NCBI RefSeq assembly: GCF_000308655.1
Contig: NZ_BAGC01000071.1
Location: 62,001 to 126,000 of the forward strand
DNA length: 64,000 bases
Origin: Nocardia niigatensis NBRC 100131
Lineage (GTDB): Bacteria; Actinomycetota; Actinomycetes; Mycobacteriales; Mycobacteriaceae
Reading direction: 5' to 3'
Below the pieces are notes generated by a model. That model ran no database searches and had not been told where the DNA came from. It saw only the letters and a list, made by a program, of their open reading frames with translations. Shown piece by piece: positions 31,686 through 40,350 of the stretch (its first letter is position 1; each line of letters begins with the position of its first letter). The translations under genes were made by a program, and so were the position numbers.

Positions 31686-34559
31686 GTGCAGGACACCCGT
31701 GCAACCGAAACACCCACCGCGACCGCGGCTGGGGGCGGCGACGTTCCCGCACACCGCTACAACGCCGACCTCGCGGGGCGCATCGAACAGAAGTGGCAGG
31801 GCAACTGGCAGGAGCGCGGCAGCTTCTACGCGCCCAACCCCGTCGGCCCGTTGCAGGGCGAAACCCCCGCCGACAAGCTGTTCATCCAGGACATGTTCCC
31901 GTACCCGTCGGGCGCGGGCCTGCACGTGGGACATCCGCTGGGCTATATCGCCACCGATGTCTTCGCCCGCTATCACCGCATGCACGGCCGGAATGTGCTG
32001 CACGCCCTGGGTTACGACGCCTTCGGCCTGCCCGCCGAGCAGTACGCGGTGCAGACCGGCGCGCACCCGCGCGACACCACCATGGCGAACATCGCCACCA
32101 TGCAGCGGCAGCTGGACCGGCTGGGCCTGGGCCACGACCGCCGCCGTTCCTTCGCCACCACCGATCCCGAGTACTACAAGTGGACGCAGTGGATCTTCCT
32201 GCGCATCTACAACGCCTGGTACGACGAGGGCCTGGGCAAGGCCCGCCCGATCGCCGAGCTGATCGCCGAATTCGAGGACGGCAGAAGGGAAGCCGTCGAG
32301 GGCCGCGCCTGGAACGAGCTGTCCGCGTCCGAGCGCAATGCCGCCATCGACTCCTATCGCCTGGTTTACCAGACCGATTCGATGGTCAACTGGTGCCCGG
32401 GCCTGGGCACCGTGCTGTCCAACGAGGAGGTCACCGCGGACGGCCGCTCCGAGCGCGGCAACTTCCCGGTGTTCCGGAAGCGCCTGTGGCAGTGGATGAT
32501 GCGCATCACCGCCTACTCCGACCGCCTGGTCGACGACCTGGACGAGCTGGACTGGCCGGAGAACGTGAAAGCCATGCAGCGCAACTGGATCGGCCGCTCA
32601 CGGGGCGCGCAGGTCAAGTTCGAGGCCGGCTCGGATCTGATCGAGGTCTTCACCACCCGCCCCGACACCCTGTTCGGCGCGACCTATGTGGTGCTGGCCC
32701 CCGAGCACGAGCTGGTGGACCGGCTGACCGCCGCCACCTGGCCGGCCGGCACCGACGCGCGCTGGACCTTCGGCACCGTCGACACCCCCGTGGAAGCCGT
32801 TGCGGCCTACCGCAAGTCGATCGCCGCCAAGTCGGATCTGGAGCGCCAGGAGAACAAGGAGAAGACCGGCGTCTTCCTGGGCACCTACGCCACCAACCCG
32901 GTCAACGGCGCGCGCGTGCCGATCTTCATCGCCGACTACGTGCTGAGCGGCTACGGCACCGGCGCGATCATGGCCGTCCCCGGCCACGACCCGCGCGACT
33001 GGGACTTCGCCACCGCCTTCGGCCTGCCCATCGTCGAGGTCGTCGCGGGCGGCGACGTCACGCAGGCGGCCTACGCCGGTGACGGTGTCCTGGTGAACTC
33101 CGGCTACATCGACGGCATGGACATCGACTCGGCCAAGGCCAAGGTGATCGCCGAACTGGAGGCCAACGGCCACGGCCGCGGCACCGTCCAGTACAAGCTG
33201 CGCGACTGGCTGTTCGCGCGGCAGCGCTACTGGGGCGAGCCGTTCCCCATCGTCTACGACGAGGACGGCGCGCCGCACGCACTGCCGGAATCCATGCTGC
33301 CGGTGCGGCTTCCGGAGATCGACGACTTCGCCCCGGTCACCTTCGACCCGGACGACGCCGACTCCGAGCCGTCGCCGCCGCTGGCCAAGGCCACCGACTG
33401 GGTGCACGTCGAACTGGATCTGGGCGACGGCCCCCGGAAGTACCGCCGCGACACCAATGTCATGCCCAACTGGGCGGGCAGCTCCTGGTATCAGCTGCGC
33501 TATGCGGACCCGACCAATGACGACACCTTCTGCGCCCCCGAGAACGAGCGGTACTGGCTGGGCCCGCGCACGGCCGAGCACGGTCCGAAGGATCCGGGCG
33601 GCGTGGACCTGTACGTCGGCGGTGTGGAGCACGCGGTGCTGCACCTGCTGTACGCGCGGTTCTGGCAGAAGGTGCTCTTCGATCTGGGTGACGTGTCCGG
33701 CTCCGAGCCGTACCGCCGCCTGTTCAACCAGGGTTACATCCAGGCCTACGCCTACACCGACGCGCGCGGCGCCTACGTGCCGGCCGCGGAGATCGTGGAA
33801 CGGGACGGAAAGTTCTTCTGGACCAATGCCTCCGGCGTGGCGGAGGAGGTCTTCCAGGAGTACGGCAAGATCGGCAAGTCGCTGAAGAACGCCATCTCCC
33901 CCGACGAGATGTGCGATCTGTACGGCGCCGACACCTTCCGCTTCTACGAGATGTCGATGGGCCCGCTGGACACCTCGCGGCCGTGGGCCACCAAGGACGT
34001 CGTGGGCGCGCACCGCTTCCTGCAGCGCGTGTGGCGACTGGTGGTGGACGAGGAGACCGGCGCGGTCAAGGCCACCGACGGCGAGCCGTCGGCCGAGGCA
34101 TTGCGCCTGCTGCACAAGACCATTGCCGGAGTCGACGACGACTACGCCAACCTGCGCGACAACACCGCGGGCGCCAAGCTCATCGAGCTGACCAACTACC
34201 TGACCAAGAACTACGGCGACGGCGCGCCCCGCGCGCTGGTCGAACCCCTGGTCCTGATGCTGGCCCCGATGGCTCCGCACGTGGCCGAGGAACTGTGGGA
34301 GCGCCTGGGCCACACCACGGCCCTGGCCCACGGCCCCTTCCCGGTCGCGGATCCCGCACTGCTGGTGGCGGATTCGGTGGAGTATCCGATCCAGGTCAAT
34401 GGCAAGGTCCGCAGCCGCGTCAGCGTCGCCGCCGATGCCGACCAGGCCGCGGTCCAGGCCGCCGCGCTGGCCGACGAGAAGATCGCGGAACTGCTGGGCG
34501 GCAAGGCGCCTCGCAAGATCATCGTGGTGCCGGGCCGCCTGGTGAACATCGTCGCGTAA
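31686..34559 (+). CDS. leuS: leucyl-tRNA synthetase
   Basis: A 957-residue class Ia synthetase that charges tRNA-Leu. HIGH-type motif HVGH is in YPSGAGLHVGHPLGYI. The CP1 editing domain has TTRPDTLFGATYVVLAPEH (threonine-rich editing site) and the GYGTGAIMAVPGHDPRDWDF motif. The KMSKS-type loop is KIGKS in EYGKIGKSLKNAISPDEM. An anticodon-binding domain and the short C-terminal domain close the protein. The GTG start at 31686 follows a GCAGGA element. The length and the order next to yqgE and ino1 agree with M. tuberculosis leuS (Rv0041). A strong terminator follows. Confidence 0.98.
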   Translation: MQDTRATETPTATAAGGGDVPAHRYNADLAGRIEQKWQGNWQERGSFYAPNPVGPLQGETPADKLFIQDMFPYPSGAGLHVGHPLGYIATDVFARYHRMHGRNVLHALGYDAFGLPAEQYAVQTGAHPRDTTMANIATMQRQLDRLGLGHDRRRSFATTDPEYYKWTQWIFLRIYNAWYDEGLGKARPIAELIAEFEDGRREAVEGRAWNELSASERNAAIDSYRLVYQTDSMVNWCPGLGTVLSNEEVTADGRSERGNFPVFRKRLWQWMMRITAYSDRLVDDLDELDWPENVKAMQRNWIGRSRGAQVKFEAGSDLIEVFTTRPDTLFGATYVVLAPEHELVDRLTAATWPAGTDARWTFGTVDTPVEAVAAYRKSIAAKSDLERQENKEKTGVFLGTYATNPVNGARVPIFIADYVLSGYGTGAIMAVPGHDPRDWDFATAFGLPIVEVVAGGDVTQAAYAGDGVLVNSGYIDGMDIDSAKAKVIAELEANGHGRGTVQYKLRDWLFARQRYWGEPFPIVYDEDGAPHALPESMLPVRLPEIDDFAPVTFDPDDADSEPSPPLAKATDWVHVELDLGDGPRKYRRDTNVMPNWAGSSWYQLRYADPTNDDTFCAPENERYWLGPRTAEHGPKDPGGVDLYVGGVEHAVLHLLYARFWQKVLFDLGDVSGSEPYRRLFNQGYIQAYAYTDARGAYVPAAEIVERDGKFFWTNASGVAEEVFQEYGKIGKSLKNAISPDEMCDLYGADTFRFYEMSMGPLDTSRPWATKDVVGAHRFLQRVWRLVVDEETGAVKATDGEPSAEALRLLHKTIAGVDDDYANLRDNTAGAKLIELTNYLTKNYGDGAPRALVEPLVLMLAPMAPHVAEELWERLGHTTALAHGPFPVADPALLVADSVEYPIQVNGKVRSRVSVAADADQAAVQAAALADEKIAELLGGKAPRKIIVVPGRLVNIVA

Positions 34560-34574
34560 CCGGAGACGAGCGGA

Positions 34575-34618
34575 TCGGGCGCGGCGTCCGGTGGGAATCC
34601 ACCGCACGCCGCGCCCGA
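34575..34618 (+). terminator. terminator after leuS
   Basis: An outer 13-bp stem (34575-34587 with 34606-34618), a 1x1 mismatch, an inner 6-bp stem (34589-34594 with 34599-34604) and the 4-nt loop GAAT. The T-containing run CTCTTGTG follows. It also serves the convergent deacetylase gene. Confidence 0.85.
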
Positions 34619-34637
34619 CTCTTGTGCGCCCCAGCCC

Positions 34638-35432
34638 CTATCGCGGCGGGATCAGGACGTCGTTGAGCGTGACCAGCTGCAGGTTGCGGTCCTGGATGAT
34701 GTCGGTGAGCTGGTCGTAGAGGTGGGTGACCGTCGGCCGGTTGGCGTGGCCGATGACGATGGACTGGGCCCGGAACCACTGGCGCGCGGCATCGAGGAGC
34801 ATGCCGTCGTTGATCACGGTATTGGTGTCGTTCAGGGTGCCGTACCACATGGTCGGGACGGTGTAGCCGCAGTCGGCGGCCACCGCGTCGACACTGGCGC
34901 TGTGGTGTCCGAAGGGCGGACGGAAGTACGGGGTGCCGTCGGTGCCGTACTGGTTCCAGAGGAAGTCCTTGCACCGGTTGAGCTGGTCGGCGATGGCGCC
35001 GCCGGACAGCCGGGTCAGGTCCGGGTGGTCCCAGGTGTGATTGCCCAGCTGGATCTGCCCGGAATCGACCAGCGGCCGCAGCACATCCCGGTGGTCGAGC
35101 CAGCCGGGATAGTAGGCGGTGACGAAGAAGGTGAGCCGCGCTCCGGTGTCGCGGGCGAAATCGATGAAGCCGCGGATGGTTTCGGAGCTGGCGCCGTCAT
35201 CGATGGTGAGCGCCATATGATTACCGTCGCCCGGCAGCGCGCTGATCGTGCCCGGACCGATCGGCGTCTTCGGCCCGAAATCCGGCGTCACCTGTGGAAT
35301 TCCGGGAATCTGCGGCACGATCCCACCGGCGGATCCGGTGTCGAAGGGGAAGTCGGCGCGCGATTCGCCCGTGCCCAGCAGGGTGGCGGCCGTACCCGCC
35401 GCCAGCATCGTCAGCAGCCGTCGTCTGTCCAT
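34638..35432 (-). CDS. polysaccharide deacetylase (NodB-type), Tat-like signal
   Basis: A 264-residue secreted CE4 enzyme. The signal region MDRRRLLTMLAAGTAATLL has consecutive arginines as in Tat substrates and no lipobox Cys. NodB motif 1 is MALTIDDGAS (Asp pair), motif 2 is LGNHTWDHPDLT (HX3H metal ligands), motif 3 is YFRPPFGHHS, and the late motif is SIVIGHANRP with its His. It probably removes acetyl groups from an envelope glycan. The start at 35432 follows GAGGG with 5-nt spacing. It is a close paralog of the next gene upstream on the same strand, 55 bp away. Confidence 0.88.
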   Translation of the reverse strand: MDRRRLLTMLAAGTAATLLGTGESRADFPFDTGSAGGIVPQIPGIPQVTPDFGPKTPIGPGTISALPGDGNHMALTIDDGASSETIRGFIDFARDTGARLTFFVTAYYPGWLDHRDVLRPLVDSGQIQLGNHTWDHPDLTRLSGGAIADQLNRCKDFLWNQYGTDGTPYFRPPFGHHSASVDAVAADCGYTVPTMWYGTLNDTNTVINDGMLLDAARQWFRAQSIVIGHANRPTVTHLYDQLTDIIQDRNLQLVTLNDVLIPPR

Positions 35433-35487
35433 TGCGACCCTCATTCAATTCTTTGTAACGAAATCCCCGCTCCCCCAGTGCAATCGG

Positions 35488-36291
35488 CTAGGCAGGGGAG
35501 GCCAGCACGTCATCGAGCGTCACCATGGCGAGGTTGCGCTCCCGGATGATTCCGGCGAGCTGGTCGTAGCAGTGCGTGACGGGGGGATGGTTGGCGTGCC
35601 CGATGACGATGGCCTGCGCGTTGAAATACTTTCGCGCGCACTCGATCAGATAGTCCTCGGTGATCACGCCGGAATCGGACAGCGAGCCGTACCACATGAC
35701 GGGGACGGTGTATCCGAGGTCCGCTGCCACCTTGTCGACCGTAGCATTGTGCCGGCCGTAGGGGGGACGGTAGTACGGCGTCCCGTCCACGCCGAAGTTG
35801 TTGTGCAGGAAAGTTTTCGTCCGGGTGAGCTGCGAGGCGACCTCGGTCCCGGACAGTTTGGTGAGATCCGGGTGGTCCCAGGTGTGATTGCCCAGCTGGA
35901 TCTGCCCGGTGTCGACCAGCGCGCGCAGCGCGGTGCGATGCGTGGTCCAGGAGGGGTAATTCGCGGTGACGAAGAACGTGAACCGCGCGCCGGTGTCCTT
36001 GGCGAATTTGATATATGCGCCGACCACATCGGGATCGGCCCCGTCGTCGACGGTGAGCGCCAGATTGTTGCCCGTCCCGGGCAATGCGGTAATCGTCCCG
36101 GCGGGAATGCGGGACTTCTGCGCGACCGGCGGCACGCCGAGCGCCTTCGGAACCGCCGACGGCGACGGTGTCGCGACGGTTCCGCTGAGGCGCGGCGTCA
36201 CCTTGTGCGAGGAGGCTGCCTCCGCGGAGCAGCCGGTCAGCGCCGCTGCAGTGCCCGCGGCGAGAAATGCGAGCAGCTGTCGTCGATCCAT
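35488..36291 (-). CDS. polysaccharide deacetylase (NodB-type), lipoprotein
   Basis: A 267-residue paralog of the neighbouring deacetylase. It shares the RQLL-type signal but carries a lipobox (LTGC, Cys21), so it should be membrane-anchored rather than released. Motifs: LALTVDDGAD, LGNHTWDHPDLT, YYRPPYGRHN and AIVIGHANHP. The spacer after the signal differs (Ser/Pro/Thr-rich). The start at 36291 is chosen because the conserved MDRR begins there; a GTG at 36315 is in frame. The tandem pair suggests duplication followed by a change of cell-surface location. Confidence 0.88.
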   Translation of the reverse strand: MDRRQLLAFLAAGTAAALTGCSAEAASSHKVTPRLSGTVATPSPSAVPKALGVPPVAQKSRIPAGTITALPGTGNNLALTVDDGADPDVVGAYIKFAKDTGARFTFFVTANYPSWTTHRTALRALVDTGQIQLGNHTWDHPDLTKLSGTEVASQLTRTKTFLHNNFGVDGTPYYRPPYGRHNATVDKVAADLGYTVPVMWYGSLSDSGVITEDYLIECARKYFNAQAIVIGHANHPPVTHCYDQLAGIIRERNLAMVTLDDVLASPA

Positions 36292-36425
36292 CTTTTCGCG
36301 CACTCCGAATTTCACGTTTGCCCCGGGGGTTCGGGGACGGCGTCCCCTGACTCGTTTCCCGAGAGTTGGTCCCGCCTCCCTCGCAGGGCCTACCCGTTAT
36401 ATCTATACGGCGTGAACTGAGCACG

Positions 36426-36462
36426 AATTCTGTGCGAAATGATCGAAATTCAGCACAGAATT
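36426..36462. repeat. inverted repeat between the SDR and deacetylase genes
   Basis: Perfect 10-bp arms AATTCTGTGC (36426-36435) and GCACAGAATT (36453-36462) with a 17-nt spacer, 11 nt after the SDR stop. It is AT-rich compared with its surroundings. It could be an operator for the deacetylase genes or a weak terminator; the long loop makes a terminator less convincing. Confidence 0.6.
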
Positions 36463-36473
36463 TAAGGCTGCTC

Positions 36474-37178
36474 TCAGTGTGGGATGGGGCGCAGCACGAT
36501 TTCGGTGGGATGGGCGTCGCGCGGGGTCGCGACGGCCTGCCGCACGACCCCGGCAACCGTTTCGGCCCTGAGGAATTCGCCCGGCTCGTAGGCGCGCCCC
36601 TCGCCCGCGACGATCTCGCGCTGCATATCGGTGTCGATGCGTCCCGGGTGCACCGAGGTCACCCGCAGCGCGGGCTCCTCCAGCCGCAACGCATCACCGA
36701 AGGCGCGCAGCCCGAACTTGCTCGCGGCGTACACCCCCCAGCCCGGATTGGCCCGCAACCCGGCCCCCGAATTGATCAGCACCACATGGCCATTGGCGGC
36801 GCGCAGGGCCGGCAGCAACAGCCTGGTCAACTCCGCGACCGCGATCAGATTGGCTTCCAACGTATTCCGCCACTGCGCCACCGAGGAATCGGCTATCGTT
36901 CCCAGGTCGGCGATTCCCGCATTGTGCACCAGTACATCCAGCCGTTCGATGCCCGCCACCGCGCGCGCTACCGCGGCGTAGTCGGTGAGATCCACCGGCC
37001 ATCCGGCGCTGCCGGGCAGTTCACGCAGTATCGGTTCCAGGGCCTGGGGCTTACGCGCGCCCAGCAACAGCCGATGCGTGGGCGCCAGTTCGCGGGCGAT
37101 GGCCGCGCCGAGGCCGCGGCTGGCTCCGGTGATCAGCGCGGTCGGCTGGTCGGTGCTGGTCTTCGCGGAATTCGCCAT
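36474..37178 (-). CDS. short-chain dehydrogenase/reductase
   Basis: A 234-residue classical SDR. NAD(P)-binding motif TGASRGLGAAIA is followed by a basic LGARKPQ (suggesting NADPH), then DVLVHNAGIADLG (NAG), the catalytic Ser in VVLINSGAGLR and Tyr-Lys in GVYAASKFGLRAF, and VHPGRIDTDM. The order fits a complete cytoplasmic oxidoreductase. Substrate unknown. Leaderless start from TACGGT. It is divergent from the glucosylglycerate hydrolase gene, with about 240 bp between. Confidence 0.92.
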   Translation of the reverse strand: MANSAKTSTDQPTALITGASRGLGAAIARELAPTHRLLLGARKPQALEPILRELPGSAGWPVDLTDYAAVARAVAGIERLDVLVHNAGIADLGTIADSSVAQWRNTLEANLIAVAELTRLLLPALRAANGHVVLINSGAGLRANPGWGVYAASKFGLRAFGDALRLEEPALRVTSVHPGRIDTDMQREIVAGEGRAYEPGEFLRAETVAGVVRQAVATPRDAHPTEIVLRPIPH

Positions 37179-37184
37179 GTTGTC

Positions 37185-37190
37185 ACCGTA
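37185..37190 (-). promoter_or_regulatory. -10 element of a leaderless promoter (SDR)
   Basis: TACGGT on the minus strand, 6 nt before the ATG at 37178. Confidence 0.5.
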
Positions 37191-37418
37191 ACCGCGTGAC
37201 TCCGGCCTGCGATGCTCCGGTCGGGCACACCACCGTCAGCGATTCATGAGAAGGCGAACGAAGTGCAATCTGGCGATCGGGAGTCGTCCTGCGGCGACCC
37301 AGCGCAATCCACTGTCCCTTCGACGCTGTCCGCCGTCCGGACGCTGCCGGCCGGCCATCCGACGGCTGCCCCGCCGGTCCATCGCGCGTACCTGCGGGTG
37401 GCGGCGCAGAATAGGGCG

Positions 37419-38759
37419 ATGACGCACCCGGGATTCACGCCCACCCAGCTCGCGGCCCGCGCCGCCTATCTGCTGCGCGGCAACGACCTGGGCACCATGA
37501 CCAGCGCCGCGCCGAAGCTGTATCCGCACATGTGGAGCTGGGACGCGGCCTTCGTGGCGGTCGGCCTGGCCCCGCTCAGCGTGGAACGCGCCGCCCTCGA
37601 ACTCGACACCCTGTTCTCGGCGCAGTGGCGCAACGGCATGATCCCGCACATCGTCTTCGCCAATGGCGTGGACGGCTACTTTCCCGGGCCCGCGCGCTGG
37701 GAGTGCCGCCGCCTGGCCGCCGACGCGCCCGACGGCCCGGACACCTCCGGCATCACCCAGCCGCCCGTGCATGCCATTGCGGTGCAACGGATTCTGGATC
37801 ACTCGCGCCGGCACGGCCGCACCACCCGCGCGGTCGCGGAGGACTTCCTGAACCGGCGCTGGCCCGATCTCATGCGCTGGCATCGCTGGCTGGCCTACGC
37901 CCGGGATCCCAAGCAGCACGGCCGGATCACGCTGTACCACGGCTGGGAATCCGGCATGGACAACTCACCGCGCTGGGATCGCGCCTACGAGAACGTGATT
38001 CCCGGTCCGGACCTGCCGCCCTACGAGCGCGCCGACACCCAGGTGGTGGGCGACCCCACGCAACGGCCCTCGGACCGCGAATACGACCGCTATCTGTGGC
38101 TGCTCGAGCAGATGCGCCGGGCCGGCTACGACGACTACCAACTGGCCTCGACCATGAGCTTCGCGGTCGAGGACGTGTTCGTGACCGCCATCTTCGCGCT
38201 GGCCTGCGACGTGCTGGCCAATATCGGCGAGGACTACAGGCAGCCGCATGCGGATGTGCGCGAACTCTACGAATGGGCCGACTACTTCCGCGCGGGCGTG
38301 GTCGCCACCACCGACGAGCGCACCGGCGCGGCGCGCGATTTCGATGTGCGCGCGGACAAGTGGATCGACACCGAGACCCTGGCCGTCTTCGCGCCGCTGC
38401 TCAGCGGCGGGCTGCGGCGTGACGCGGAACGGCGGCTGCTGCGCCTGTTCGAGGGCCCGCGCTGGTGCGGGCATCCCGATCTGCGCTACGCGCTGCCGCC
38501 CTCGACCTCCCCGGTGTCCAAGGACTTCCGCCCGCGCGAGTACTGGCGCGGTCCGGTGTGGCCGGTGATCAGCTGGCTGTTCTCCTGGGTGTTCGCCCGC
38601 CGCGGCTGGGCGGAACGCTCGTTCATGCTGCGCGCCGAGGGGCTGCGGCAGGCCAGCGACGGCAGCTTCGCCGAGTACTACGAACCCTTCACCGGCGAGC
38701 CGCTGGGCAGCATGCAACAGTCCTGGACCGCAGCGTCGGTGCTGGACTGGCTCGGCTGA
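37419..38759 (+). CDS. ggh: glucosylglycerate hydrolase (GH63-type)
   Basis: A 446-residue intracellular glycoside hydrolase matching the mycobacterial glucosylglycerate hydrolase, which splits the compatible solute glucosylglycerate to glucose and glycerate. Key residues by position: Asp42 in YPHMWSWDAAFVAVGL (general acid region) and the C-terminal Glu near residue 419 in FAEYYEPFTGEPLG (general base region). Also seen are HGWESGMDNSPRWD and REYWRGPVWPVISWL of the (alpha/alpha)6 barrel. The start is the ATG before THPGFTPTQLA. No clear Shine-Dalgarno is visible, and the frame stays open upstream to 37212. In mycobacteria the enzyme is used on recovery from nitrogen starvation. Confidence 0.88.
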   Translation: MTHPGFTPTQLAARAAYLLRGNDLGTMTSAAPKLYPHMWSWDAAFVAVGLAPLSVERAALELDTLFSAQWRNGMIPHIVFANGVDGYFPGPARWECRRLAADAPDGPDTSGITQPPVHAIAVQRILDHSRRHGRTTRAVAEDFLNRRWPDLMRWHRWLAYARDPKQHGRITLYHGWESGMDNSPRWDRAYENVIPGPDLPPYERADTQVVGDPTQRPSDREYDRYLWLLEQMRRAGYDDYQLASTMSFAVEDVFVTAIFALACDVLANIGEDYRQPHADVRELYEWADYFRAGVVATTDERTGAARDFDVRADKWIDTETLAVFAPLLSGGLRRDAERRLLRLFEGPRWCGHPDLRYALPPSTSPVSKDFRPREYWRGPVWPVISWLFSWVFARRGWAERSFMLRAEGLRQASDGSFAEYYEPFTGEPLGSMQQSWTAASVLDWLG

Positions 38760-38773
38760 TCCCGGCGGCTGGC

Positions 38774-38794
38774 CGAGTGCCTCACAGGCACTCG
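38774..38794 (+). terminator. hairpin terminator after ggh
   Basis: A perfect 9-bp stem CGAGTGCCT/AGGCACTCG with the loop CAC, 15 nt after the stop codon. No T-run follows, as is common in actinobacteria. Confidence 0.65.
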
Positions 38795-38852
38795 AGCTAA
38801 CGATTGGCGAACATCACCGCCCCGCCTTCCCCGCGGTCGCGGCCGATCGGCC

Positions 38853-38858
38853 TAGCCT
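38853..38858 (+). promoter_or_regulatory. -10 element of a leaderless promoter (GH25 muramidase)
   Basis: TAGCCT, 8 nt before the ATG at 38867. Confidence 0.45.
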
Positions 38859-38866
38859 CTCGGGGC

Positions 38867-39607
38867 ATGACCGGACGCAGCCTGATGAAAGTGGTAACCG
38901 TCGCAGCAGCGAGCATCCTCATGGCCACCCCCGTGGGGGCGGCCACCGCCGATATCGACGGCCCGGATGTGGCCTCCTGGCAACACCCGGGCGGGGGAGG
39001 CATCAACTGGTTCGCCGTACGCGGGGCCGGATACGAGTTCTCCATGCTCAAGGCCACCGAGGGCCTCAACTACGTGAATCCGTACTTCGTCCAGGACAGC
39101 CTGGCCATGCGGTTGGCCGGAGTCGCGCGCGGCACATACCATTTCGCGCGCCCGAACCTGCCGCCCGAACCCCAGGCCGCCTTCTACTCGACCATGGTGC
39201 TGGGCCAGAACGGACTGCTCGACCTACCCCCGGTGCTGGACCTCGAGGACTCCGGCGGGCTGCCGCCCGACGCGCTCATCGACTGGACCCACCGCTATCT
39301 CAACACGGTCCGGACCTTGACCGGCCGCATGCCGATCATCTACACCTATCCCCGCTTCTGGCAGACGGCCATGGCCGACACCAACCAGTTCACCAACTAC
39401 CCGTTGTGGATCGCCGACTACCGCGGCAACGACCAGCCCGAGGTGCCGGGCGGCTGGCCCGCGTGGACGTTCTGGCAGACCACCAGCTCCGGAAGCATCC
39501 CCGGCATCGGCGGCGCCGTCGACCTCAATGTCTACAGCGGCGCCCAGGGTGATTTCGCCCGCTACGCGAACATGCCCTTCGGCGGCAGCGGTCGCGGCAG
39601 CAGCTAG
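38867..39607 (+). CDS. secreted GH25 muramidase (lysozyme-like)
   Basis: A 246-residue exported protein. Signal peptide: SLMKVVTVAAASILMATPVG with cleavage near ATA-DID. The GH25 barrel begins with the Asp of GPDVASWQHPG. The DxE pair is in LPPVLDLEDSGG (catalytic Glu and Asp), with EFSMLKATEGLNYVNPYF, GTYHFARPNLPPE and PLWIADYRGND, and the terminal FWQTTSSGSIPGIGGAVDLN (family WQY...DxN motif). It should hydrolyse the N-acetylmuramyl linkage in peptidoglycan. It ends in a Gly/Ser tail. It converges on the amino-acid ABC transporter operon with a 17-nt gap. Confidence 0.9.
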   Translation: MTGRSLMKVVTVAAASILMATPVGAATADIDGPDVASWQHPGGGGINWFAVRGAGYEFSMLKATEGLNYVNPYFVQDSLAMRLAGVARGTYHFARPNLPPEPQAAFYSTMVLGQNGLLDLPPVLDLEDSGGLPPDALIDWTHRYLNTVRTLTGRMPIIYTYPRFWQTAMADTNQFTNYPLWIADYRGNDQPEVPGGWPAWTFWQTTSSGSIPGIGGAVDLNVYSGAQGDFARYANMPFGGSGRGSS

Positions 39608-39624
39608 CTCCGCCCGGGCGGCGG

Positions 39625-40350
39625 TCACAGCACCTGCGAGAGGAACCGGCGCAGGCGCGGGGTCTCGGCGTTCTCGAAAAGCGCCTCGGGCCTACCGGTT
39701 TCGACCACCTGACCGTGATCCATGAACACCACCTGATCGGACACCGACCGGGCGAAGCTCATCTCGTGCGTCACCACGACCATGGACATGCCGCCGCTCG
39801 CGAGCTCCGACATGAGCGCGAGCACGCCCTTGACCAGCTCGGGATCCAGCGCCGAGGTGGCCTCGTCGAAGAACATGATGTCCGGTTTCATGGCCAGCGC
39901 CCGCGCGATGGCCACCCGCTGCTGCTGACCGCCGGACAGATCGGCCGGGCGCACATCCGCCTTGCCGGCCAGCCCGACCGCCTCCAGCTGCTGCACCGCC
40001 AGCGTGCGCGCCTGCTCCTTCGACAGGCCGTGCAGTTTGCGCGGGCCGAGCGCGATATTGTCCGCGACCGTCATGTGCGGGAACAGGTTGAAATGCTGGA
40101 ACACCATGCCGATCCGCTGCCGCAGCCGATCCGGGTTCTCGCCCAGCACCGACTTCCCGTCCAGCAGGATGTCGCCGGAGTCGGGTTCGTACAGCCGGTT
40201 GAGCACCCGCAGCAGCGTCGACTTGCCGGAGCCGGACGGCCCGATCACCGTGGTGGTCTTGCCCGCGTCCACGTGCACGTCGACGCCGCGCAGAATCTCG
40301 TTGCGGCCCAGCGTCAATCGCAGGCCGGTGCCGGTGAGGGAGGCACTCAT
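39625..40350 (-). CDS. amino-acid ABC transporter ATP-binding protein (GlnQ-like)
   Basis: A 241-residue ATPase of the polar amino acid importer class. Walker A is IGPSGSGKSTLLRVLN, the Q-loop is GMVFQHFNLFPHMTVADNIA (hallmark of the GlnQ/HisP family), the signature is LSGGQQQRVAIARALA, Walker B is IMFFDEATSALDPE and the H-loop is VVTHEMSFARSVSD. The ATG overlaps the stop of the upstream binding-protein/permease fusion by 4 nt. Together they form a two-gene importer, probably for glutamine, glutamate or a similar amino acid. Confidence 0.93.
   Translation of the reverse strand: MSASLTGTGLRLTLGRNEILRGVDVHVDAGKTTTVIGPSGSGKSTLLRVLNRLYEPDSGDILLDGKSVLGENPDRLRQRIGMVFQHFNLFPHMTVADNIALGPRKLHGLSKEQARTLAVQQLEAVGLAGKADVRPADLSGGQQQRVAIARALAMKPDIMFFDEATSALDPELVKGVLALMSELASGGMSMVVVTHEMSFARSVSDQVVFMDHGQVVETGRPEALFENAETPRLRRFLSQVL

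Noticed and set aside
32598..34607. Long minus-strand frame opposite leuS
   Set aside because: Shadow of leuS codon bias; no recognisable domain.
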